DNA of 9,737 bases from Niastella sp. Its GTDB lineage: Bacteria; Bacteroidota; Bacteroidia; Chitinophagales; Chitinophagaceae. Under the pieces are notes generated by a model, which had not been told where the DNA came from, searched no databases, and worked only from the letters and a program-made list of their open reading frames with translations. Where the stretch lies: positions 1 to 9,737 of the forward strand of contig JAJKIL010000201.1 in the NCBI GenBank assembly GCA_021154515.1. The letters are read 5' to 3'. Positions 1 through 6,882 of the stretch are shown in pieces. A program made the position numbers and the translations under genes. Numbering within the stretch: position 1 is the first letter of the stretch; the number at the start of each line of letters is the position of its first letter.

Positions 1-887
1 ATACAGAACAAAAAGATGCCAGCTTGGGCAATGAATACTTTCGTCCTGAAATTGACAGAGGTCCCTTGCGTGATATTTTTATCGAGTCGCTGCACCCGAA
101 CACCATTATGTGGGACCACCAGTTTGTGCCTATGGAGCGGCAGGGCGCAGGCTGGTTGCTTTCTTTTAAAAATGGAAATACGCAGTATGCTGACCTGGTG
201 ATCGCAGCAGATGGAGCCAATTCAAAGATCCGTCCGCTCATTAATACTATTAAACCGGTGTACTCAGGTTTAACCGTAATAGAAGGCAATATTTATAATG
301 CAGCCAACAATGCGCCTGAATTGTATGCGCTGACAAGCGGTGGAAAAGTGTTTGCATTGGGAAAAAATAAATCACTCATCCTGAGCGCCAAGGGCGATGG
401 CTGTTTGTCGTTTTATACGGGTACCTGGGAAACAGAAAACTGGAACCATGAATGCGGTATTGATTTCAATAACCGGCAACAGGTGTTGGAATGGTTTCAA
501 CAACGGTTTTCAGACTGGAGCCCTTTATGGCAGGAATTGTTTGAAACAGATGAAGTGTATTTTGTGCCCCGGCCAATGTATCATTATCCATTGAACCAGC
601 AGTGGGAGGCAATGGACAATGCGACTATGATAGGCGATGCAGCCCACCGCATGCCACCTTATGCAGGCGAGGGCGTGAATATGGCTATGCTGGATGCTGT
701 TGAGTTAAGTGAATGTGTAAGCTCGTCCAATTTTCCTGATTTAAAAGCAGCCATTGCCAGTTATGAAAAGAAAATGTGCGAGCGGGCTGCTGAAGTAACC
801 CGCTTCACGCTGCAGCAAATGCATGAACTGCATGCGCCGGACGCCATAAAAAATCTGTTGGCTGTATTTACACCACCTGCAGAATAA
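1..887 (+). CDS. TetX-like FAD-dependent monooxygenase, 5' end missing
   Basis: Cytoplasmic flavoprotein of the class A monooxygenase group (PHBH fold) that would hydroxylate a small substrate with NADPH and O2. The reading frame is open to the left edge (first whole codon at base 3), so about 100 N-terminal residues with the GxGxxG FAD motif lie outside. A TTG near base 24 is not a credible start, because residues before it continue the family match. What is seen: a PEIDRG-x-LRDIF segment as in TetX, an AADGANSKIRP segment (the family's DG motif), and the second FAD motif MIGDAAHRMPPYAGEGVN followed by a helical C terminus. From memory of TetX alignments, residues that contact tetracycline (Q192, R213, H234) appear as E (282-284), K (345-347) and S (408-410), so tetracycline inactivation is not assured. 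Family is clear; substrate is unknown. Confidence 0.9.
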   Translation, partial: TEQKDASLGNEYFRPEIDRGPLRDIFIESLHPNTIMWDHQFVPMERQGAGWLLSFKNGNTQYADLVIAADGANSKIRPLINTIKPVYSGLTVIEGNIYNAANNAPELYALTSGGKVFALGKNKSLILSAKGDGCLSFYTGTWETENWNHECGIDFNNRQQVLEWFQQRFSDWSPLWQELFETDEVYFVPRPMYHYPLNQQWEAMDNATMIGDAAHRMPPYAGEGVNMAMLDAVELSECVSSSNFPDLKAAIASYEKKMCERAAEVTRFTLQQMHELHAPDAIKNLLAVFTPPAE

Positions 888-929
888 ACGTGGGTATAAT
901 AATTGCGATGTATAGTGAAATAACCAGGG

Positions 930-1943
930 ATGAAATGGGGTAACGCTATAAAAATCACTATTCTAATAATTAGCATCGCATATAGCCATACGGGGGGTGC
1001 TCAAACAACGGTGGGTGGTAATAGCCGGTTTTATGCAGATAATGTTAAAAGGGTTGATGATATTATAAAAGTTATAAGAGCGTTTTGTGATTCCATTAAG
1101 CCGGTTGAAGTAACTGACAAGAATATTAAGTCTGATCAAAAGAATATCCTTTACGTAAACAAGTTGTTCAATACGGTTACTTCCGATAAGGCTTTTGCAC
1201 AGGAGACAAAAAAGAATGATCTTATTCAAACCAGTTCATTAAATGCGGGAGTGATCGGTTTCAGGGAATATAAATTTTATCCGCCAAAAGGGTACCTTGA
1301 CATTTCAATAATACTTACTGTAATTGATGACAACATCTTGTATAAGAAGGTTAATATTCAATCACCGCTAAAAAGGAAATGCGCAGCCGATGACCGGATA
1401 ATTCCTTTTTTTGACTTTATGTATTTGCAGAAAGAGTTGGTACCGCTTATTGATTTTCCTATAAAAAATTGTACAAATTGTGATAGCCTTAAAGTTGATA
1501 CGCTTTATCAATCGGTATTCAATGAAATGGCGAAAAAGTATCCCACTTACAAATTTGCTCCCATTGGCACAACCGAGCCGGTAAAGCAGCTGATATTTAA
1601 CAATGTTTACTTACAAACAAGCACCTACAACAATAAAGCAGTTCCCGATATTATGGTCCAGCTTATAAAGCTGGAAGAATACGATGCTATTAAAAGTTTG
1701 TTATACTCGCCCAATCAGTTGATGGCAATAAATGCCTATGAAGCATTGGTATACCTGAAAAGCAAGATCCGGCTGCCAATAGATGCACCTACAGATGTAA
1801 AAATGAAGGAGATCCTAAACAGCAGTACGCAAATACCCGTTTTTTGCGGCCGGGATTGCAAACCCACCAATTTTGCCTATAACACTTTGAAGGTAAAAGA
1901 AAAAGATATAATAGATAAATATCAGGCTGCGTTTGGGGAATGA
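930..1943 (+). CDS. Exported hypothetical protein with Cys pairs and HEAT-like tail
   Basis: I do not recognise this 337-residue protein. Residues 1-24 form a signal peptide (basic start, hydrophobic core around 8-18, GGAQ cleavage region near 24), so it is probably periplasmic; no lipobox Cys follows. The mature part is mixed alpha/beta. It holds six cysteines: C53, C151, a CTNC pair at 181-184 and a CGRDC pair at 306-310, which could form disulfides or bind metal. Residues about 238-285 look helical and resemble one or two HEAT-like repeats (inferred). It starts 42 bases after the TetX-like gene and may be co-transcribed. The start ATG has only a weak purine stretch upstream, usual for this phylum. 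The coding sequence is visibly richer in A and T than the neighbouring genes. Coding status is well supported by length and signal peptide; function is not. Confidence 0.8.
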   Translation: MKWGNAIKITILIISIAYSHTGGAQTTVGGNSRFYADNVKRVDDIIKVIRAFCDSIKPVEVTDKNIKSDQKNILYVNKLFNTVTSDKAFAQETKKNDLIQTSSLNAGVIGFREYKFYPPKGYLDISIILTVIDDNILYKKVNIQSPLKRKCAADDRIIPFFDFMYLQKELVPLIDFPIKNCTNCDSLKVDTLYQSVFNEMAKKYPTYKFAPIGTTEPVKQLIFNNVYLQTSTYNNKAVPDIMVQLIKLEEYDAIKSLLYSPNQLMAINAYEALVYLKSKIRLPIDAPTDVKMKEILNSSTQIPVFCGRDCKPTNFAYNTLKVKEKDIIDKYQAAFGE

Positions 1944-1970
1944 GCTGATCCCCCCGCTCATCCTTTTTTT
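1935..1970 (+). terminator. Probable rho-independent terminator
   Basis: The arms ATGAGC (1940-1945) and GCTCAT (1956-1961) form a 6-bp stem around a 10-nt C-rich loop. GG/CC pairs can be added across a bulged A, and seven T residues follow at 1964-1970. The left arm overlaps the TGA stop of the upstream gene. It separates that gene from the promoter of the ABC operon. Confidence 0.65.
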
Positions 1971-1981
1971 CAACCAGTACA

Positions 1982-2012
1982 TTTGGAAATCCGGGAAAAC
2001 CTCTTATGTTTG
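1982..2012 (+). promoter_or_regulatory. Bacteroidota-type promoter of the ABC/GntR operon
   Basis: TTTG at 1982-1985, a 19-nt spacer and TATGTTTG at 2005-2012 fit the primary sigma-factor promoter described for Bacteroides and Flavobacterium (TTG/TTTG, about 17-23 nt, TAnnTTTG). Transcription would begin around 2017-2020, giving a leader of about 30 nt without a clear Shine-Dalgarno sequence. The start position is inferred. Confidence 0.7.
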
Positions 2013-2013
2013 T

Positions 2014-2035
2014 GTGTACTATTAAACTAGTACAC
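2014..2035. promoter_or_regulatory. Inverted-repeat operator, probably for the YtrA-type repressor
   Basis: Perfect inverted repeat: GTGTACTA (2014-2021), 6-nt spacer TTAAAC, TAGTACAC (2028-2035). It begins two bases after the -7 box and covers the expected transcription start, a position that suits repression. GntR proteins of the YtrA subfamily bind such palindromes upstream of their own ABC operons, and this operon encodes one at 3741-4112. That this protein binds here is inferred. Confidence 0.75.
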
Positions 2036-2048
2036 TAAAACGCCAAAC

Positions 2049-2882
2049 ATGATACAAGTCCAAAACCTGCATTTTGGGTATCGACGCAAAAAGATCTTTA
2101 CCGGTCTTAACCTGAAACTGGAAGCCGGCCACATCTATGGGTTATTGGGTAAGAACGGTACCGGTAAATCGACCCTGTTGAAAAATATGGCCGGCCTGTT
2201 GTTTCCCAGGGAAGGTACCGTAAATGTGCTTGGATTTACCCCCGGTAAACGGCAACCTGCTTTTTTGCAGGATATATTTATGGTGCCTGAAGAATTTCAT
2301 TTGCCTGATATGCCCATCGAGCATTTGATAAAATACCATGCTCCTTTTTATCCCAAATTCAACGAAGATCAATTCAACCGGTTTATCACCGAATTCGACA
2401 TTCCCCGCTCCAACACCATGCAGCAAATGAGTTATGGCCAAAAGAAAAAGGTGTTGATCAGTTTTGGACTGGCCTGTAATACTTCTGTATTATTAATGGA
2501 TGAACCTACCAACGGCCTCGATATTATGAGTAAAAGCCAGTTTCGTAAAGTAATTGCCGGCTGCCTCGATGAAAACAAATGCATTGTAATAAGCACGCAC
2601 CAGGTAAAAGACCTCGAGAGCCTGATTGACCGGGTTACCATCATTGATGAAGGCCGCATCCTGTTCGACCAAACAGTTGATAACATTACCCGCAAGCTGT
2701 CTTTCCATATTTCTTATGACAGTGATGAAATAAAGCAGGCCTTGTTCCGCGAACCTTCTTTGCGCGGCAGCGCGGTTATTACCCGCAATACGCAGGATGA
2801 TGAAAGCAAGCTCGATCTTGAATTACTGTACAAGGCCATTGTGCTTAATGGCAATGCTATTCAATCTGTTTTTAACGCTTAA
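2049..2882 (+). CDS. ABC transporter ATP-binding protein, YtrB-like
   Basis: Peripheral ATPase subunit of an ABC transporter, 277 residues; it would drive the membrane partner encoded next. All core motifs are visible: Walker A GKNGTGKST (34-42), signature MSYGQ (127-131), Walker B VLLMDEP (147-153), D-loop GLD (156-158) and the H-loop histidine H184 in ISTHQ. The Q-loop position reads VPEEF (79-83), with Glu in place of Gln, a change also seen in related drug- and peptide-type exporters. About 70 residues after the nucleotide-binding core form a C-terminal extension common in the BcrA/YtrB group. It is the first gene after the promoter and operator, and nine bases separate it from the permease gene. 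Substrate and transport direction cannot be read from sequence; the association with a YtrA-type regulator suggests a role in envelope stress or export. ATPase assignment is secure. Confidence 0.95.
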   Translation: MIQVQNLHFGYRRKKIFTGLNLKLEAGHIYGLLGKNGTGKSTLLKNMAGLLFPREGTVNVLGFTPGKRQPAFLQDIFMVPEEFHLPDMPIEHLIKYHAPFYPKFNEDQFNRFITEFDIPRSNTMQQMSYGQKKKVLISFGLACNTSVLLMDEPTNGLDIMSKSQFRKVIAGCLDENKCIVISTHQVKDLESLIDRVTIIDEGRILFDQTVDNITRKLSFHISYDSDEIKQALFREPSLRGSAVITRNTQDDESKLDLELLYKAIVLNGNAIQSVFNA

Positions 2883-2891
2883 ACTAATGCT

Positions 2892-3722
2892 ATGAACGCT
2901 GTTTTTGATTTGAAACGTTGGTTTCTATATATGGGCAAACACTGGAACGAAAATAAAAGAAGATACCTTTTATCTCTGGCGGCTGTTGGCGGATTATTGA
3001 TATTGTGGTATTCGTTTTTGATGATCGTTAACCCCGATAACCCGATGGGGCTACGAATACAGGTAGTTACCTTCTATGTAGGCTTGTTTCTTACCGGTTG
3101 TTTATTTGCCAGCATGATATTCAATGATCTTTCCGATGGTCCTAAAGCCATACACTATTTATTGACACCTGCCTACTCGCTGGAAAAATTATTGACTACG
3201 ATCGTTTTTGGGGTGATCCTGTTTTTTATCAGCTATACCGCTGTGTTTTATGCCGTTGATTTTATTATGCTTAAAATAGGAAACGGTACTATGAATGCCT
3301 GGCTGGAAAGGCATCATAAGGCGCCCAGGTCGCCGCAGGAGCTTTTAAATGTATTTATTTCAACGGAAGGGAGTGATAATATCTACTTATACATCCTGCT
3401 GATCTTTTTTGCAGTGCAGTCTATGTTTTTGTTGGGCTCGGTATATTTTGTAAAGAATCAATATATAAAGACATTGGTTTCTGGCCTCATCGTGTTTTTG
3501 TTCATGGTTTTCTTTATACATAAAGTAATGGGTTCGTTTATGCCTGATGGCAGTTTCTTTGAGCCATTTACCATTTATCGGGTCTGGAACTCCAGCCACG
3601 GGGAAGTGATGATACAATTACCGGAATGGCTCAGTTCTATATTGCTTTTTCTTACCAAGTATGCGCTTGCGCCGAGTTTATGGGTGGTTGCTTATTTCAG
3701 ATTGAAAGAAAAAGAAGTTTAA
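2892..3722 (+). CDS. ABC-2-like membrane subunit
   Basis: Integral inner-membrane protein of 276 residues, most likely the membrane domain that pairs with the preceding ATPase. Six hydrophobic segments are seen at about 26-46, 57-77, 98-125, 164-186, 192-213 and 246-270, with a basic N terminus (KRW, NKRR) that would lie in the cytoplasm. A soluble loop of about 35 residues (129-163) separates helices 3 and 4. The NDLSDGPKAIHYLLTPAYSLEK stretch after helix 2 (residues about 78-99) resembles the loop in Bacteroidota ABC-2 type permeases, where a conserved 'LLTPASxxEK' pattern is frequent (from memory). The next gene starts 18 bases downstream. With only six helices it would have to dimerise to form a full transporter. 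Membrane nature is certain; the permease role rests on context and the loop. Confidence 0.85.
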   Translation: MNAVFDLKRWFLYMGKHWNENKRRYLLSLAAVGGLLILWYSFLMIVNPDNPMGLRIQVVTFYVGLFLTGCLFASMIFNDLSDGPKAIHYLLTPAYSLEKLLTTIVFGVILFFISYTAVFYAVDFIMLKIGNGTMNAWLERHHKAPRSPQELLNVFISTEGSDNIYLYILLIFFAVQSMFLLGSVYFVKNQYIKTLVSGLIVFLFMVFFIHKVMGSFMPDGSFFEPFTIYRVWNSSHGEVMIQLPEWLSSILLFLTKYALAPSLWVVAYFRLKEKEV

Positions 3723-3740
3723 CGCTAAAATTAAAATGAT

Positions 3741-4112
3741 ATGCAATTCAGAGAATCGCAAGCTATATACTTACAGATTGCGGATTATGTGTGTGAGAAG
3801 ATCCTGCTAAAAGAATGGAAGGTGGAGGAGCGTATTCCATCCGTTCGGGAACTGGCCGTGCAGTTGGAGGTGAACCCTAATACTGTAATGCGCACCTATG
3901 AATTTTTGCAGCAACAGGAGATCATTCACAACCAGCGGGGCATTGGGTATTTTGTATCGCCCACTGCAATAAAAAATGCGCAATCCTACCGCAAAAATGA
4001 CTTCGTTGAAAAAGACCTTCCGCAGGTTTTTCGTACGATGTTTCTGCTGGGGATGGACCCCGATGAGTTAAAACCCCGGTTCGAAAAATTCAAGAAACAA
4101 CATTTTGCTTAA
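3741..4112 (+). CDS. GntR-family transcriptional regulator, YtrA subfamily
   Basis: Short cytoplasmic DNA-binding repressor of 123 residues. Residues about 8-75 form the GntR winged helix-turn-helix: helix 1 (YLQIADYVCEKIL), the hallmark RIPSVRELA (31-39), the recognition helix region VNPNTVMRTYEFL (44-56) and the wing RGIGYFV (66-72). Only about 50 residues follow, ending in an alpha-helical tail, which matches YtrA-type proteins that lack the larger effector domains of FadR or HutC types. It is the third gene of the operon, rather than first as in Bacillus ytr, and the palindrome at 2014-2035 is its likely target, so autorepression is expected (inferred). The inducing signal is unknown; in relatives it is often a cell-wall-active antibiotic or other envelope stress. 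Confidence 0.93.
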   Translation: MQFRESQAIYLQIADYVCEKILLKEWKVEERIPSVRELAVQLEVNPNTVMRTYEFLQQQEIIHNQRGIGYFVSPTAIKNAQSYRKNDFVEKDLPQVFRTMFLLGMDPDELKPRFEKFKKQHFA

Positions 4113-4130
4113 CACAATCAAGAGCTGATA

Positions 4131-4820
4131 ATGAAAACAAGCAATAAATTATTATTAGGCATTTTTCTTACCATCATAATATTAATAACAACTGTTCAGC
4201 TGATGGTATATGCCAAATATAAACGTGGTGAATACACCGCTTTTAAAAGAGAACAGTTTGTTCCAATGACCAGTTTGCCGGTACCTGCTGCACGGTTTGT
4301 TTCACTAAAGGGGATGGGAAGTTGTGCAATAAAGCCTTCCACTACGCTCAGGTTGGAAATTCAAAAGGATAATGCCAGTTTCATAAAATACCATGTGGTA
4401 AATGATACGCTGGTTATTACCGGTAATTCCAATGATCCTGATGGAAGCCGGAATAATAGCCTGGTGAACATTTACCTGCCAGCCTCCGTGCAACTCAAAG
4501 GCGCTGATTGTACTTTCAGAATATGGGGAGCCGATGATTCAACCTCGGCGCCGTCATATAATATAAGCATAAAGAATTCCTACCTGTTCATCAATTTCAG
4601 TGGCGCCGATAATGCTGCAGTATATTTTAATCAGTTAAACCTCAATAGTGTAAGTTCGGCGATTGATCTGAATAACCATGCGGTTTTAAATGACCTGAAC
4701 TTACAATTTGCCGATTCAAGGCTCAATGATCAAAGGGCAACCATCAGAAAACTGACAATGGGATCTGATAATACCTCTACAATTGACCTGTCTGGTAAAA
4801 ATGTTAATGCCTTAAAATAA
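4131..4820 (+). CDS. Membrane-anchored beta-rich protein, possibly GIN/DUF2807-like
   Basis: A 229-residue protein with an uncleaved signal-anchor helix at about 6-28 and the remainder predicted outside the inner membrane. From about residue 55 the sequence is a series of short alternating hydrophobic strands (LRLEI, TLVITG, LVNIYLPASVQLKGAD, YNISIKNSYLFINFSGAD, NLNSVSSAIDLNN, TIDLSGKNV), rich in Asn, Asp and Ser at turns. This pattern suits a right-handed beta-helix and resembles the GIN (DUF2807) domain found in many Bacteroidota, but the assignment is by resemblance only. It starts 18 bases after the GntR gene and so belongs to the operon. No catalytic motif is visible. It could be a sensor, a surface partner of the transporter or a protective envelope factor. 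Confidence 0.8.
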   Translation: MKTSNKLLLGIFLTIIILITTVQLMVYAKYKRGEYTAFKREQFVPMTSLPVPAARFVSLKGMGSCAIKPSTTLRLEIQKDNASFIKYHVVNDTLVITGNSNDPDGSRNNSLVNIYLPASVQLKGADCTFRIWGADDSTSAPSYNISIKNSYLFINFSGADNAAVYFNQLNLNSVSSAIDLNNHAVLNDLNLQFADSRLNDQRATIRKLTMGSDNTSTIDLSGKNVNALK

Positions 4821-4825
4821 AATTT

Positions 4826-5020
4826 ATGCAACACTTACTGTTGGCGCTATCTATTATTACGCTCACATTCATTGCTGGCAATGGCCGTGATAAAACCTCT
4901 CTTGAAAATAACAAGGTGAGCATGAAGATGGAGAAGCCAGCAATAAGTAATGCTGATAGTGAATTACCCGCCGACAAACCTTCTGTCTTTTTTTCAAGGT
5001 TCGAGATGTTTGTTTATTAA
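4826..5020 (+). CDS. Small exported peptide of 64 residues
   Basis: A short reading frame placed five bases after the preceding stop, in the same direction and before the terminator, so it is probably the last gene of the operon. Residues 1 to about 18 (MQHLLLALSIITLTFIAG) form a signal-peptide-like hydrophobic start; the remaining 46 residues are polar and charged, with a short aromatic end (SVFFSRFEMFVY). No cysteine, lipobox or known domain is seen. It could be a real secreted peptide or a chance frame; position and signal sequence favour a gene. No function is proposed. Confidence 0.5.
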   Translation: MQHLLLALSIITLTFIAGNGRDKTSLENNKVSMKMEKPAISNADSELPADKPSVFFSRFEMFVY

Positions 5021-5046
5021 GGATGCGGGCATAGCTATGTAGAACA

Positions 5047-5093
5047 AAAATATCGGCAGTATTACTTGCTTAAAGTAACCCTGCCGGTATTTT
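5047..5093. terminator. Bidirectional terminator between convergent genes
   Basis: Long hairpin: 13 paired bases between 5047-5059 and 5081-5093 (one T-G pair; GC-rich centre CGGCAG/CTGCCG), a small internal loop, then an inner TTACTT/AAGTAA stem at 5062-5067 and 5074-5079. T-rich flanks occur on both strands (TATTTTCTTT on +; ATATTTTTG on -). It lies 26 bases past the + strand operon and two bases past the stop of the - strand M20 gene, so it can end both. Confidence 0.8.
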
Positions 5094-5095
5094 CT

Positions 5096-6283
5096 TTAAA
5101 ATGTTGTACTGCTACCTAACCAGGCCATCATACCCATGCCGGTTTCAATAGCGTTTTCATCTATGTTGAAGGTGGGTGTATGCACCCCTGATGTAATACC
5201 TTTAGCTACGTTCATTACACCTAACCGGTAAAAGCAACCGGGGATGTGCGTGGTGTAATATCCAAAGTCTTCTGCGCCCATGCGCACTTCAGTAGTTTCC
5301 ACCTGTTCTTTTCCAATGTATTGTTCGGCCAGTGAGCGGGCAATGCTGTTCAGTTCTTCATTGTTATAAACAGTTGGGTAACCTACATCTATATGCAGAT
5401 CAATTTCTGCCCCCATGCTGTGCACCAGTTCGGTAGCCTGTTTGCGAATAAGCTCATGTGCCTTAAAGCGCCATTCTTCATCCAGGGCCCTGAAGGTGCC
5501 CATCAACTTCACTTCGCTGGGAATTACGTTGGTGGTATGTCCGCCCTGGATAGAACAGATCGACAACACCGAAGGTGATAACGGGTTCCTGTTTCGGCTG
5601 ATGATCTGTTGCAGACTAACAATAAGATAAGAAGCCACTAGTATGGTATCAACGGTTAAATGCGGCGCAGCTGCATGTCCGCCCTTACCCTTGATGGTGA
5701 TGTATATTTCATCAGCGCTGGCCATTACCTGTCCGCCGCGAAAACTCAGTTTGCCAATTTCCAGTTGTGGATGTACATGCAATCCGTATATGCCTTGTGG
5801 CCTGGGATTTTCCAACACGCCTTCTTTAATAAGGATACTGGCGCCACCGGGGTTTCTTTCTTCACCAGGTTGAAAGATCAGTTTTACGGTTCCTTCCCAT
5901 TCCTCTTTTAACTCCTGTAGAATTTTGGCGGCCCCCAGTAAACAGGTGGTATGCACATCGTGCCCGCAGGCATGCATCACACCATCGTTCTTTGATTTAT
6001 AAGGAACATCATTTTGTTCGGTTATAGGGAGCGCATCCATATCGGCCCGCAGTGCAATCACTTTCTTTTCAGGATTCTTTCCTTTTATTAAACCCACCAC
6101 ACCGGTTCCGGCCATAACGGTAAAGGGGATGCCAAATTCAGTTAATTTATGTTGAACGAAACGCGAGGTTTCGAATTCCTGGTAACTTAATTCAGGATGT
6201 GCATGTAAATGATGGCGAATATCTATAAACTCAGCAGCATATGTTTTTGCCAGGCTTTGGATCTTCTTCTGTAAAATGCTCAT
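5096..6283 (-). CDS. M20 family amidohydrolase (N-acyl-amino acid amidohydrolase type)
   Basis: Zinc- or manganese-dependent cytoplasmic hydrolase that removes the acyl group from N-acyl amino acids or acts on small amide substrates (M20D/HipO-like group, which includes hippurate and IAA-amino acid hydrolases). Numbered from the ATG at 6283 it has 395 residues, the usual length. Visible motifs: HLHAHPELS near the N terminus, ADMDALP (80-86), MHACGHD with C106 and H108, PGEE with E141/E142 (general base and metal ligand), GLHV with H169, the lid-domain GGHAAAPH, MGAEDFGYY and a late GVHTP with H368. All expected metal ligands are present, so it is probably active. A GTG two codons upstream extends the frame, but the ATG is the likelier start in this phylum. 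It follows the SPOR gene by about 35 bases and may share its transcript. No signal peptide is seen. Confidence 0.95.
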   Translation of the reverse strand: MSILQKKIQSLAKTYAAEFIDIRHHLHAHPELSYQEFETSRFVQHKLTEFGIPFTVMAGTGVVGLIKGKNPEKKVIALRADMDALPITEQNDVPYKSKNDGVMHACGHDVHTTCLLGAAKILQELKEEWEGTVKLIFQPGEERNPGGASILIKEGVLENPRPQGIYGLHVHPQLEIGKLSFRGGQVMASADEIYITIKGKGGHAAAPHLTVDTILVASYLIVSLQQIISRNRNPLSPSVLSICSIQGGHTTNVIPSEVKLMGTFRALDEEWRFKAHELIRKQATELVHSMGAEIDLHIDVGYPTVYNNEELNSIARSLAEQYIGKEQVETTEVRMGAEDFGYYTTHIPGCFYRLGVMNVAKGITSGVHTPTFNIDENAIETGMGMMAWLGSSTTF

Positions 6284-6318
6284 GGCCACAAAGATAGTAG
6301 GAAAGTCCTTAAAACCCG

Positions 6319-6744
6319 CTACAACGAACCCGACTTATCCGGGTTAACATCAATAACATCGCGGATGATATATACTCCCGAAGGAAAGTAGCGCTGAATG
6401 GATGATAAATAGGGTTCTGCCTCTTCACGGCTTTTAAAATCGCCCACCTTCAGTTTCATGTAGGGAGATTGCCACTGGAGGTATGCTTTCAGTTCTGGAA
6501 ATTCCTGGTATATTTTAGTCTTTGCAGTGGTGGCTTTATTCCGGTCGTTGGTGCTGATCACCAGTATCCGAAACCCCTGCACATAGCGGCGGGCATCGCG
6601 GGTGGTCAATTCATTGATCTGGATCTGCTTTTTTTCCAGCATATCAATCCGTGGATCTTTATGCACCACAACGGAATTGCTATCTGTTTGGGCAACCAGG
6701 GTATGGGATAGGATCAATAAAACACAACTGATAATGTACTTCAT
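6319..6744 (-). CDS. Exported SPOR-domain protein
   Basis: A 141-residue secreted protein. Residues 1-19 form a signal peptide (MKYIISCVLLILSHTLVAQ) with cleavage near A18. The region at about 56-134 matches the SPOR (sporulation-related repeat) fold: GFRILVIST, a helix, YLQWQSPYMKLKVGDFKSREEAEPYL, a helix, then VYIIRDVIDV. SPOR domains bind denuded peptidoglycan glycan strands, often at the division site, so this small periplasmic protein probably contacts the cell wall. The linker at 25-55 is charged and helical. It lies between deoC and the M20 gene, all on the same strand; no functional link between them is evident. The family call rests on the typical GDF and xYxxxR/V pattern seen by eye. 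Confidence 0.88.
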   Translation of the reverse strand: MKYIISCVLLILSHTLVAQTDSNSVVVHKDPRIDMLEKKQIQINELTTRDARRYVQGFRILVISTNDRNKATTAKTKIYQEFPELKAYLQWQSPYMKLKVGDFKSREEAEPYLSSIQRYFPSGVYIIRDVIDVNPDKSGSL

Positions 6745-6761
6745 GCGAAATATATTTTTTT

Positions 6762-6815
6762 AAGCCACATAAATAAAGCTGGTACTGAATTGATGCCATG
6801 GATCTTATGCGGCTT
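6762..6815 (-). repeat. Inverted repeat in the leader of the SPOR gene
   Basis: AAGCCACATAA (6762-6772) and TTATGCGGCTT (6805-6815) are inverted repeats separated by 32 bases. On the + strand there is one A-C mismatch; in - strand RNA it becomes a G-U wobble, so all 11 pairs form there. A run of A follows on the - strand, so it is not a terminator for deoC. It lies 18 bases upstream of the SPOR start and may be a leader hairpin or a paired binding site. Confidence 0.5.
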
Positions 6816-6882
6816 CTACCAATTTAAATGCAAAATCTTCGCCAAAGATAATTCAATGGGCTGCCAGATGCAAGCAGAGTTC

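Noticed and set aside
16..201. A 61-codon frame starting with ATG at the left edge
   Set aside because: It overlaps the TetX-like gene in another frame; the family match in that gene's frame continues through the same bases.
256..263. A copy of GTGTACT resembling one arm of the operator
   Set aside because: It is a lone half-site inside the monooxygenase coding region with no inverted partner.
2142..2708. - strand frames of 71-99 codons
   Set aside because: They oppose the ABC ATPase gene, which carries every nucleotide-binding motif.
5393..5911. Several + strand reading frames of 61-83 codons
   Set aside because: They lie entirely inside the M20 amidohydrolase gene, which has full family motifs on the other strand; the shadow translations show no domain or signal peptide.
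6289..6289. GTG start two codons before the M20 ATG
   Set aside because: ATG at 6283 is preferred; GTG starts are uncommon in this phylum and the two extra residues match no conserved feature.
6327..6345. Small hairpin AACCCG / CGGGTT at the end of the SPOR gene
   Set aside because: It lies within the coding end and has no T-run directly after it on the - strand, so it is unlikely to terminate transcription before the M20 gene.
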